This document shows, one piece after another, positions 1 to 6,079 of a DNA stretch of 6,079 nucleotides. The translations under genes were made by a program, and so were the position numbers. Numbering within the stretch: position 1 is the first letter of the stretch; every line of letters begins with the position of its first letter. A model generated the notes under the pieces. It did no database searches. It saw only the letters and a list, made by a program, of their open reading frames with translations, and was not told the origin of the DNA. The stretch is from an uncultured Ruminococcus sp. (lineage in GTDB: Bacteria; Bacillota; Clostridia; Oscillospirales; Ruminococcaceae), in assembly GCA_947174965.1 (NCBI GenBank), contig CAMWKY010000138.1, positions 1 through 6,079 on the forward strand, read 5' to 3'.

Positions 1-680
1 ATATCATCTACAACTAATATGTTTCTGCCCTGAATCTTTGAAAACCTTTCAATTTCTTCAGAACTTGAGAAATCAAGATAATTCTGAATATAACGTCTGT
101 ATTTAGGTTTTACATTCTTTGCAAGCGAAAAATAATCAAGTTCTTTGATAGCAGGAATAATATATTCCTCTGCATATTTTTTCATCTGATTATACTTGTT
201 CAAATCATCAACTGTATCAGCTTCCAGCATATCCCAGTCAAAACCTATTTCGGTAGGTGCTTTCTTAACAAGTTCAAAACTTACTTTCTTCATGTCTCTG
301 GAGGTATAATCGCCTATAACAGAAATCATCTTTGCTACAAGTTTACTTCTCTCCGAAACAGGATAAACAAAACAATCAATATCATACATTCCAATCCTTT
401 TATCCAGTTCACCTAATGGAAGTTCTATAAATTGTGTAAGTTCCAAATCAGAAATTTTCTTGTCACTAAGTCCCTTGATGTAATGTATAAATTCAGTTCT
501 CTGCTTAGATGATGCTGTATTTTTAAACATATAGCCAAACCAATAAATATGATTTCTGATAGAAGAAACATATAATTGTGGTGATGATATTTCGATTATA
601 TCTGTAGGAAGACTATATCTGTAATCAAATACATAATCACCATCATCAAGTCTGATACCGCCATAAATATATTTTTTCAT
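1..680 (-). CDS. Phosphoribosyltransferase-like protein, C-terminus cut off by the window edge
   Basis: An open frame runs without a stop from ATG at 680 to the left edge, giving 226 residues. The start is supported by a weak GGGGT ribosome binding site at 689-693, 8 bases upstream. The visible part ends in ILVVDD (residues 221-226), and the next codon starts AT (Ile or Met). This matches the hydrophobic strand plus two acidic residues that open the PRPP-binding loop of type I phosphoribosyltransferases (VVDD-x-x-T-x-G-x-T). An earlier stretch, YPVSERSKLVAKM (residues 106-118), sits where such enzymes carry a strand followed by a helix. I recognise no domain in residues 1-100, which are rich in Tyr, Asp and Ile. 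There is no signal peptide or membrane segment. The gene follows the amylase terminator, so it is probably transcribed separately. It is clearly more AT-rich than its neighbours. The PRTase call rests mainly on the motif at the cut end, and the substrate is unknown. Confidence 0.6.
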   Translation of the reverse strand, partial: MKKYIYGGIRLDDGDYVFDYRYSLPTDIIEISSPQLYVSSIRNHIYWFGYMFKNTASSKQRTEFIHYIKGLSDKKISDLELTQFIELPLGELDKRIGMYDIDCFVYPVSERSKLVAKMISVIGDYTSRDMKKVSFELVKKAPTEIGFDWDMLEADTVDDLNKYNQMKKYAEEYIIPAIKELDYFSLAKNVKPKYRRYIQNYLDFSSSEEIERFSKIQGRNILVVDD

Positions 681-705
681 ATACAGTTACCCCATGTTAT
701 TTTTG

Positions 706-746
706 AATAAAAGGTTGTGCAGAGCAATTCCGCACAACCTTTTAAA
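706..746 (-). terminator. Rho-independent terminator after the amylase gene
   Basis: A perfect 12-bp inverted repeat has arms at 732-743 and 709-720, with an 11-base loop at 721-731. On the minus strand it reads AAAAGGTTGTGC, then the loop, then GCACAACCTTTT. Three more loop pairs (GGA with TCT, one of them G-U) could lengthen the stem to 15 bp and leave a 5-base loop. The 3' arm ends in TTTT followed by ATTC. It begins 9 bases after the amylase TGA at 752-754 and separates the HD-amylase unit from the PRTase-like gene. The AAAA/TTTT ends make it formally bidirectional, but no plus-strand gene approaches it. Confidence 0.85.
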
Positions 747-751
747 TTATA

Positions 752-2353
752 TCAGAGTTTTACAAATCTTCTTACTGTACCATCGCCAGCCTTACCGCAG
801 AATATAGCTTTAGGTCTTGCCCATACAGTGCCATCTTCAATCTTCTTGTATATAACAAGTTCTTCGTTGTTTTCACTATGACGAGCCATTGTCATAACTT
901 CATATTCTCCGCCTTTGTAGTGACGGTATCTTGCACCTATTACAACTTCTGTTTCAACATCAACAGGTGCTTCCTCCTGCTTTACTTCAGCAGGTTGTGT
1001 ATTTACAATATCATCAGAAACTATAATCATAGCCGAGAACGGTGGCATATGAATATGCGCATTGCCGTTGTTTACATCAATCTGATTTGCATTCACTACA
1101 TCAACAAGTGCAGAAAGATGTGTATTGAAATTGAAATCATACTGATAATCAGCAAGATTAAGCGCAATATATACAGTCTGGTCGCCCTGTACTTTCTTGA
1201 AAAGCAACTGCTGGTTAGTAATCTGTAATCTTTCATAGCTTCCTGTTCTAAGTGCAGGATATGCACGGTAGATGCGTCCGAGCTTTACAATGTGCTTGTA
1301 AAGGTTGGTATTTTCACGCTCCATATCAGCAAGATAAAGACATGGACGGAGACCGTCATCAGAATTATTTTCCTTGCGTCCCTGAATACCGTATTCACTG
1401 CCGTAGTAAATTGACGGAATACCGGGCATACAGTACATAAGAGTATAGATAAGCGGAAGATGCGCAGGATTGTTTACAGTGCTTGCAAGTCTGTTTACGT
1501 CATGGTTGTCAACGAAATTATAGAGGTTGATATTTCTGTAAATACCACCATTTGCACCTGACTGACGATTGATTGAATAGTCAATCTCATAATAGTTCTT
1601 GTCATTGTGTGATGAGTAGATACCCTTATAGCACTCATAGTTTGTTACGCTGTCAAGCATTTCAGGATTAGCCCATCTGTTATAGTCACCGTGAATAATT
1701 TCACCCATAAGCCAGAAATCACGCTTTTTGCCTTTACAGAAATCACGGATTCTCTTAAAGAAATTGAAGTCGATACAGTCAGCAGCATCAAATCTGATAC
1801 CGTCAATTCCGAAATGTTCAATCCAGTAATTTACAGCATCAATAATATGGTCACATACACCAACATTGCGGAGATTGAGTTTTACGAGATTATAGTGACC
1901 GTTCCAGCCTTCATACCAGAATGGGTCACCGCACGGAGACTGTCCGCCGAAGTTGAGATTCTGAAACCAGTCACAATAGCCTGAACCCTGCAATTTTTCC
2001 TGAACATCAACAAACTGCGGAAACTTTCTGCCAACGTGATTGAATACACCATCAAGAATTACTCTTATACCAGCTTCATGAAGTTTGTCGCATATTCTCT
2101 TGAATGAATCGTTGTCACCAAGACGACGGTCAATTTTCTTGTAATCAACAGTATCATAACCATGCTCAACAGATTCAAAAACAGGTCCGAAATAAACGGC
2201 ATCAACGTTCATTTCTTTAAGGTGCGGAATCCATTCAATAACCTTATCAAGACGATATGTTATTTCATTGTTGCTGAAATCATTGAATTTAGGCGCACCG
2301 CAGAATCCAAGCGGATAAATGTGATAGATTATGGCATTATCGTACCAATTCAT
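752..2353 (-). CDS. Cytoplasmic GH13 alpha-amylase-family glycoside hydrolase with C-terminal DUF1653 domain
   Basis: This 533-residue retaining alpha-glucan hydrolase carries all the GH13 hallmarks. GYDTVDY is at 65-71. Region I is DGVFNH (101-106). Region V is LVKLN (156-160). Region II is GIRFDAA with nucleophile Asp189. Region III is MGE with acid/base Glu218. Region IV is FVDNHD with Asp285 as the transition-state stabiliser. GIPSIYYGSEYG (311-322) and a beta domain (about 370-448) follow. The KLN form of region V resembles the neopullulanase/cyclomaltodextrinase group (MPKLN). However, the barrel begins almost at residue 1, so the N-terminal CBM34-like domain of that group is absent. 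There is no signal peptide, so it should act in the cytoplasm on maltodextrins or glycogen. After a Pro/Glu/Val linker (about 453-470) comes a DUF1653 module (about 472-531) with YRHYKG, ARHSE, EELV and WARP. AAGGAGAG at 2361-2368 supports the start. It lies 23 bases after the HD gene, probably in one transcript. Exact substrate specificity cannot be read from the sequence. Confidence 0.95.
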   Translation of the reverse strand: MNWYDNAIIYHIYPLGFCGAPKFNDFSNNEITYRLDKVIEWIPHLKEMNVDAVYFGPVFESVEHGYDTVDYKKIDRRLGDNDSFKRICDKLHEAGIRVILDGVFNHVGRKFPQFVDVQEKLQGSGYCDWFQNLNFGGQSPCGDPFWYEGWNGHYNLVKLNLRNVGVCDHIIDAVNYWIEHFGIDGIRFDAADCIDFNFFKRIRDFCKGKKRDFWLMGEIIHGDYNRWANPEMLDSVTNYECYKGIYSSHNDKNYYEIDYSINRQSGANGGIYRNINLYNFVDNHDVNRLASTVNNPAHLPLIYTLMYCMPGIPSIYYGSEYGIQGRKENNSDDGLRPCLYLADMERENTNLYKHIVKLGRIYRAYPALRTGSYERLQITNQQLLFKKVQGDQTVYIALNLADYQYDFNFNTHLSALVDVVNANQIDVNNGNAHIHMPPFSAMIIVSDDIVNTQPAEVKQEEAPVDVETEVVIGARYRHYKGGEYEVMTMARHSENNEELVIYKKIEDGTVWARPKAIFCGKAGDGTVRRFVKL

Positions 2354-2376
2354 TTTTAAACTCTCCTTATTTGAAA

Positions 2377-2973
2377 TTATTTTTTGCTTCCCTCAATAAA
2401 ATAGGTAGCTTCCATATCTGCAACATGAAGTGCAAAAGCAAGCGGGTACATTTCCAGTGCTTTACCGATAGTATTCTGGTCTTCACAGCCTGAAAAACCC
2501 ATATGCCAGCGTATTGCGCAAGCTTCATCACGTGTAAGTCTGCCCTCGCCGTAAAGATAACCCGATATTATATAGACAGATTTTTCTCCGTGACCGTATG
2601 GAAGTTTGTCGTCAATAGTAAAAACAGGATATTTTTCCCATTTGCCTGTTTCATCATTTTTGCGGTTGCGCAGTTCTGTTGTGTAGAAATTCACCTTGCA
2701 AATATCATGAAGCAGTGCAACTATTGCAATGGATTCATCTGAAAAATCCATTTCATAGAGTTCTTTTGTGCGTGGACGTGACAAATAGTCTTTCAGACAA
2801 TGATAAACGTTGACACTATGTTCAACAAGTCCGCCCTCATAAGAACCGTGAAAACGTGTACTGCATGGAGCTGTAAAAAAGTCAGATTTTTTAAGATATT
2901 CCAACAGCTTATCTGCTCCTGCACGCTTTATATTTTCGGTATATATAGAAATAAACTCCTCTTTTTTCGTCAT
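2377..2973 (-). CDS. HD-domain metal-dependent phosphohydrolase
   Basis: The protein is 198 residues when started at ATG 2973, which has AAAGGAG 8 bases upstream. A longer in-frame reading from TTG 3003 would start at about the predicted transcription start and has no ribosome binding site, so I rejected it. The HD metal-site residues are all present: His52 (GGLVEHS), His89-Asp90 (LLHDICK), His128 (GHGE), His157 (RWHM) and Asp186 (HVADMEA). The family hydrolyses phosphoester or phosphodiester bonds of nucleotides or nucleic acids. The motif FHGSYEGGLVEHS resembles the HD part of YhaM-type 3'-5' exoribonucleases, but the OB-fold domain of those enzymes is missing, so RNase activity is not established. 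It has no signal peptide or membrane helix. It is the first gene of a probable operon with the amylase and has its own promoter at 3009-3037. The substrate is unknown. Confidence 0.9.
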   Translation of the reverse strand: MTKKEEFISIYTENIKRAGADKLLEYLKKSDFFTAPCSTRFHGSYEGGLVEHSVNVYHCLKDYLSRPRTKELYEMDFSDESIAIVALLHDICKVNFYTTELRNRKNDETGKWEKYPVFTIDDKLPYGHGEKSVYIISGYLYGEGRLTRDEACAIRWHMGFSGCEDQNTIGKALEMYPLAFALHVADMEATYFIEGSKK

Positions 2974-2981
2974 GTAAATCA

Positions 2982-2988
2982 CTCCTTT
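2982..2988 (-). promoter_or_regulatory. Ribosome binding site that decides the HD gene start
   Basis: AAAGGAG on the minus strand lies 8 bases before the ATG at 2973. It lies inside the reading frame of the longer TTG-started version, which would otherwise add ten residues (MLCTMKGVIY). Its strength and spacing show that translation begins at 2973. Confidence 0.9.
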
Positions 2989-3008
2989 CATAGTACATAG
3001 CAATATTA

Positions 3009-3037
3009 ATTATATCACAAAAAAACTTTCAATTCAA
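3009..3037 (-). promoter_or_regulatory. Sigma-A-type promoter of the HD-amylase operon
   Basis: On the minus strand a -35 box TTGAAT (3032-3037) and a perfect -10 box TATAAT (3009-3014) are separated by exactly 17 bases. Transcription should start near 3001-3003, giving a leader of about 28 bases with the ribosome binding site at 2982-2988. It lies in the 99-base gap after the Sel1-repeat gene, which has no convincing terminator before it. Some read-through from the Sel1 gene is therefore possible. Confidence 0.8.
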
Positions 3038-3072
3038 GTATATTTTGTGAACAATATAAATTTTTTGTAAAA

Positions 3073-3723
3073 TTATGATATTTTCAGTATATTTTTCAGT
3101 GCTTTTTCTGATTTTTTGTCCCCCTGCTTGTATGCTTTCATATACCAGTAAACCGCTTCGAGCAGGTTTTTTTCCGTACCGAAACCACCTCTGTAACATG
3201 ATGCGAGATTATATTGTGCCTGTATATTCCCATGTTCAGCGGACTTTCTGAAACATTCAAAAGCCTTTTCAAGATTTTTCTCCGTACCTTTTCCGCTGTA
3301 ATAACAACCGCCAAGCATATTCTGCGCCACGACATAGCCCATTTCAGCAGCTTTTTTATAACATTCAAATGATTTGACTGAATCAGCTTCAGTTCCTATG
3401 CCATTTTCATAAAAATAACCAAGATTGCTGTATGCTACTATAACTCCCTGTTCGGCGGATTTACTGCACCATTCAAACGCAAGCTTGAAATCCCTTAATG
3501 TGCCTATGCCCTGAAAATAACACACACTCACCGCATTTTGTGCTTCTGCGTTCCCCTCCTCTGCCGAAAGAAGAAACCATTTGAAAGCCTTTGAATAGTC
3601 TATCTCTGTACCGTTTTTACCATAGAAATGATTATCACCCATATGAAATTTTTCCTGCGGACTGAATTTCTGGTTAATCATACTGACTAAATCTTTCAGG
3701 TCTTTAATTATATCATCAGCCAT
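3073..3723 (-). CDS. Sel1-repeat (TPR-like) protein with five tandem repeats
   Basis: This 216-residue protein is made almost wholly of Sel1-like repeats, alpha-alpha hairpins that stack into a protein-binding solenoid. Five consecutive repeats of exactly 36 residues can be laid out: 23-58, 59-94, 95-130, 131-166 and 167-202. Each has the pattern A-x-x-x-x-x-x-x-Y-x-x-G-x-G-T, then A/F-x-W/C-x-x-x-(S/A)-A-E-x-G. Examples are FQGIGT, YENGIG, YSGKGT and RGGFGT, with SAEEGN, SAEQGV, KAAEMGY and SAEHGN closing the hairpins. A 22-residue N-terminal helix and a short Lys-rich tail flank them. There is no signal peptide or lipobox, so it is predicted to be cytoplasmic, unlike many secreted Sel1 proteins of pathogens. 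AAGGAG at 3733-3738 supports the ATG at 3723. Such proteins usually act as adaptors or scaffolds. The partner is not evident from the neighbours. Confidence 0.93.
   Translation of the reverse strand: MADDIIKDLKDLVSMINQKFSPQEKFHMGDNHFYGKNGTEIDYSKAFKWFLLSAEEGNAEAQNAVSVCYFQGIGTLRDFKLAFEWCSKSAEQGVIVAYSNLGYFYENGIGTEADSVKSFECYKKAAEMGYVVAQNMLGGCYYSGKGTEKNLEKAFECFRKSAEHGNIQAQYNLASCYRGGFGTEKNLLEAVYWYMKAYKQGDKKSEKALKNILKIS
3118..3657 (-). repeat. Coding tandem repeat: five 108-base Sel1 units
   Basis: Within the Sel1 gene, five in-register units of 36 codons lie end to end. Residue conservation is clear, but the DNA has diverged. Only short matches remain, such as the TCCGTACC blocks near 3173 and 3281 on the plus strand. 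The array therefore looks old rather than a recent expansion. Confidence 0.8.
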
Positions 3724-3747
3724 ATAACGAGTCTCCTTAAATGTGTT

Positions 3748-3777
3748 GAAAAGCCCTGCCCGAAAGCAGAGCCTTTC
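3748..3777 (-). terminator. Hairpin after tex, probable intrinsic terminator
   Basis: On the minus strand, arms at 3766-3777 (GAAAGGCTCTGC) and 3748-3759 (GCAGGGCTTTTC) form a 12-bp stem with two G-U pairs around a 6-base TTTCGG loop. It starts 9 bases past the tex stop codon (3787-3789). The T-run is only four bases and lies within the 3' arm, so termination may be incomplete. The hairpin also lies just where a transcript from the promoter at 3779-3807 would begin, so it may double as a 5' leader structure of the Sel1 mRNA. Confidence 0.65.
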
Positions 3778-3778
3778 T

Positions 3779-3807
3779 GTTATATATTATTTTTTCTTTA
3801 TTGTAAA
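3779..3807 (-). promoter_or_regulatory. Probable promoter of the Sel1-repeat gene, overlapping the tex 3' end
   Basis: On the minus strand, TTTACA (3802-3807) and TATAAC (3779-3784) are separated by exactly 17 bases. The -35 box and most of the spacer lie in the last codons of tex. The predicted start, near 3771-3773, falls in the upstream arm of the hairpin. The surrounding DNA is AT-rich, so a chance match is possible. Confidence 0.5.
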
Positions 3808-6060
3808 TGCGCTGTTGTGTATTTTTGAAGCATCAAAGCCCTTTTTCTCCTGTTTTTTGCGGAAAGGCTTTTTCTTTGATTGTTCTTTCTGCTTCTTTTC
3901 TTCCTCATCATCAAGACGCATTGTGAGTGAAATTCTGTTTCTTTTCACATCAACATCAATAACTCTTACTTTTACAACTTCACCTACTTTTACAGCTTCA
4001 AGAGGGTGCTTTATATAGCCTGCACAAATCTGTGAAATATGTACAAGTCCGTCCTCGTGTACGCCAATATCAACAAATACACCAAAATCAATGATGTTGC
4101 GGACAGTTCCCATAAGTTCCATGCCGACTTTAAGGTCTTTTATTTCCATGACATCACCGCTTCTGAGAAGTGGAGGAGGAAGTTCGTCACGCAAATCACG
4201 TCCTGGCTTTTCAAGTTCGCTTATGATGTCTGTAAGAGTTGGTACACCTATTCCCGATTTTTCGCTTATAACGTCAATTCCTACTGATTCAGCTTTCTTT
4301 GATATTCCCGAAGCACCTTTGCCTGAAATATCAGCAAGAGTAAATCCACATTCTGTAAGAAGTGCAGTTGCAGCATTATAGCTTTCAGGGTGAACAGCTG
4401 TATTGTCAAGCGGATTTTTTCCGTCACGCACTCTTAAAAATCCTGCACACTGTTCAAATGCCTTTTTACCAAGTTTTGGCACTTTAAGAAGTTCTTTTCT
4501 GTCATTGAATCTGCCGTTTTCCTCACGGTATGCAACAATATTCTTTGCAACAGCAGAGTTTATTCCTGCAACATATGAAAGAAGTGAAAAAGATGCTGTA
4601 TTCAAATCAACACCGACAGAGTTTACGCAATCTTCAACGACACCGGAAAGAGCATCATTCATGCGTGCCTGCGGCATATCATGCTGATACTGTCCGACAC
4701 CTATAGCCTTCGGCTCAATTTTTACAAGTTCAGCAAGAGGGTCCTGCAAACGTCTTGCAATTGAAACGGCACTTCTAAGTGATACATCATATTCAGGAAA
4801 CTCCTCTGCGGCAAGCTTTGATGCTGAATATACAGATGCTCCGGCTTCGCTTACAACCATATAGCTTATATTCTGCGAAACTTCCTTGAGAACATCAACC
4901 ACAAACTGTTCTGTTTCTCTTGATGCCGTACCGTTTCCGATTGATACTACTGTAACGCCATGCTGTTCTATCAGCGACTTTATTTTATTTTTTGACTTCT
5001 TATATTCGCCCTCTGAATGTGTAACATAGATTACTGTTGTATCAAGCACTTTTCCTGTATAGTCGATAACTGCAACTTTACAGCCTGTTCTGTAGCCCGG
5101 GTCAAGTCCGAGAATCACACTGTTTTTAAGCGGTGACTGAAGAAGAAGCTGACGAAGATTTGAAGCAAATACTTTTATTGAATCTTCAGCAGCTTTTGCT
5201 GTCATCTCTGAACGCACTTCACGTTCAATTGATGGAAAAATAAGTCTCTTATAGCTGTCCTCTGATGCAGTGCGCACAAGTTCTCCGCATGGATTATTTG
5301 CTTTTATGTACTTGCTGAAAATAATATCAGTAGCAACAGATTCATCAAGAGTGAGTGAAACTTTGAGGAATCCCTCTTTTTCTCCTCTGTCAAGTGCAAG
5401 TACACGGTGATTGAGTACCTTTGAAACAGGCTCTGTATATTCATAATAGTTGATATATACATTGTCATTATTTTCGGGGTCAGATGCCTTGCATACTATT
5501 GAACCCTTTTCACCTGCGGCTGAACGGAGTTTTTTACGAATATCAGCATCATCTGAAATATCCTCTGCAATTATATCTAATGCACCTTGTATTGCTGATT
5601 TTACATCTTCAACACCTTTTTCCGCATCTATAAAAGCAGCTGCCTCATCTTCCGGATTTACTGCATTGTCCTGATTCATGATAATCAAAGCAAGCGGTTC
5701 AAGTCCTTTTTCTCTTGCAACACTGGCACGTGTACGGCGTTTCGGCTTGAACGGACGATAAATGTCCTCAACCTCAACTAAAGTCATTGCAGATGCAATT
5801 GCATTTTCAATTTCAGGAGTCATTTTCTCCTGTTCTGTGATAGCATTTCTTACTTCTTCCTTACGCTTTTCAAGATTTCTTAAATAGATAAGTCTGTCAT
5901 AAAGTTCACGAAGTATCTGGTCATCAAGTGAGCCTGTGAGTTCTTTACGGTAACGTGCGATAAATGGGATTGTTTTGTCGTCATCAATAAGAGCAACTGT
6001 ATTGTCAACCTGTTCCTGTCGGAGTGAGAATTCCTGTGCAAGAGTTTTGTTAATATCCAT
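3787..6060 (-). CDS. tex: Tex family RNA-binding transcriptional accessory protein
   Basis: This 757-residue cytoplasmic nucleic-acid-binding protein is related to the core of eukaryotic Spt6. The length is normal for the family and the reading frame is intact. In order it shows: the helical Tex-N region (about 1-190, with FIARYRKELTGSLDD and EDIYRPFKPKRRTRA); a YqgF/RNase H-like domain (about 315-440, with ILGLDPGYRTGCK, GNGTASRETE and VSEAGASVYSAS); helix-hairpin-helix motifs (about 481-543, VGVDLNTAS to GKKAFEQCAGFLRV); a second HhH-like segment (about 550-620); and an S1 RNA-binding domain (about 643-715, with GTVRNIIDFGVFVDIG and GLVHISQI). A highly charged Lys/Glu/Gln tail (717-757) ends it. 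In studied bacteria Tex binds RNA and affects transcription and expression of certain genes, and no nuclease activity has been firmly assigned to its YqgF domain. AAAGGAA at 6069-6075, 8 bases before the ATG, supports the start. Its promoter lies beyond the right edge. Confidence 0.97.
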   Translation of the reverse strand: MDINKTLAQEFSLRQEQVDNTVALIDDDKTIPFIARYRKELTGSLDDQILRELYDRLIYLRNLEKRKEEVRNAITEQEKMTPEIENAIASAMTLVEVEDIYRPFKPKRRTRASVAREKGLEPLALIIMNQDNAVNPEDEAAAFIDAEKGVEDVKSAIQGALDIIAEDISDDADIRKKLRSAAGEKGSIVCKASDPENNDNVYINYYEYTEPVSKVLNHRVLALDRGEKEGFLKVSLTLDESVATDIIFSKYIKANNPCGELVRTASEDSYKRLIFPSIEREVRSEMTAKAAEDSIKVFASNLRQLLLQSPLKNSVILGLDPGYRTGCKVAVIDYTGKVLDTTVIYVTHSEGEYKKSKNKIKSLIEQHGVTVVSIGNGTASRETEQFVVDVLKEVSQNISYMVVSEAGASVYSASKLAAEEFPEYDVSLRSAVSIARRLQDPLAELVKIEPKAIGVGQYQHDMPQARMNDALSGVVEDCVNSVGVDLNTASFSLLSYVAGINSAVAKNIVAYREENGRFNDRKELLKVPKLGKKAFEQCAGFLRVRDGKNPLDNTAVHPESYNAATALLTECGFTLADISGKGASGISKKAESVGIDVISEKSGIGVPTLTDIISELEKPGRDLRDELPPPLLRSGDVMEIKDLKVGMELMGTVRNIIDFGVFVDIGVHEDGLVHISQICAGYIKHPLEAVKVGEVVKVRVIDVDVKRNRISLTMRLDDEEEKKQKEQSKKKPFRKKQEKKGFDASKIHNSAFTIKKK

Positions 6061-6079
6061 AATTCAAATTCCTTTCTTT

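Noticed and set aside
878..2359. Several plus-strand open frames of 60-116 codons opposite the amylase
   Set aside because: They lie antisense to a gene with full GH13 motifs, overlap one another, and show no recognisable domain.
3009..3032. TTGAAA as the -35 box for TATAAT at 3009-3014
   Set aside because: The spacing is only 12 bases. The overlapping TTGAAT at 3032-3037 gives the optimal 17.
2974..3072. Intrinsic terminator after the Sel1 gene
   Set aside because: The gap is AT-rich, but I found no stable GC-containing hairpin followed by a T-run.
3138..3368. A 76-codon minus-strand frame inside the Sel1 gene
   Set aside because: It is an alternative frame of the repeat-containing gene. 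The Sel1 repeats are clear in the other frame.
3743..5674. Plus-strand open frames of 74-96 codons opposite tex
   Set aside because: Low-complexity Ser/Phe-rich translations, which are typical shadows of a Lys/Glu/Ala-rich coding strand. The tex frame is intact and conserved.
1..6079. CRISPR arrays, insertion sequences, tRNAs, riboswitches
   Set aside because: No spaced direct repeats, transposase motifs, cloverleaf structures or long conserved leaders were seen. All gaps between genes are under 100 bases.

Overview
The window looks like chromosomal DNA from a low-GC member of the Bacillota, most probably a Clostridia/Ruminococcus-type gut or rumen bacterium. The evidence is an AT-rich composition, AAGGAG-type ribosome binding sites 7-9 bases before nearly every start, sigma-A-like promoters, and a cytoplasmic maltodextrin-type amylase. 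The genus is an inference; no rRNA or other diagnostic marker is present.

All five genes lie on the minus strand, so they read from high to low coordinates. (1) 6060-3787 encodes a full-length Tex protein, an RNA-binding transcription accessory factor with Tex-N, YqgF-like, helix-hairpin-helix and S1 domains. It is followed by a hairpin at 3748-3777. (2) 3723-3073 encodes a cytoplasmic Sel1-repeat protein with five in-register 36-residue repeats. A good promoter (TTTACA-17-TATAAC) overlaps the 3' end of tex. (3) 2973-2377 encodes an HD-domain phosphohydrolase, preceded by a strong promoter (TTGAAT-17-TATAAT). (4) 2353-752 encodes a GH13 alpha-amylase-family enzyme with a C-terminal DUF1653 module. 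It starts 23 bases after the HD gene and is closed by a 12-bp perfect hairpin terminator. (5) 680 to the left edge encodes a protein ending, in this window, in a phosphoribosyltransferase-like PRPP-loop motif. Its C-terminus is cut off by the window boundary.

The HD gene and the amylase gene form a probable two-gene operon; the other genes seem to be separate units. Tex and the Sel1 protein are a housekeeping factor and a scaffold-type protein with no visible link to carbohydrate metabolism. The amylase has no signal peptide and no N-terminal starch-binding domain, so it probably acts on imported or stored alpha-glucans in the cytoplasm.

Most of the window is ordinary. The points that stand out are the GH13-DUF1653 fusion, the HD/amylase pairing, and the distinctly AT-rich PRTase-like gene with a long unfamiliar N-terminal region. 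No CRISPR array, insertion sequence, tRNA, rRNA or riboswitch is visible. No gene-free stretch exceeds 300 bases; the longest gap is 99 bases.
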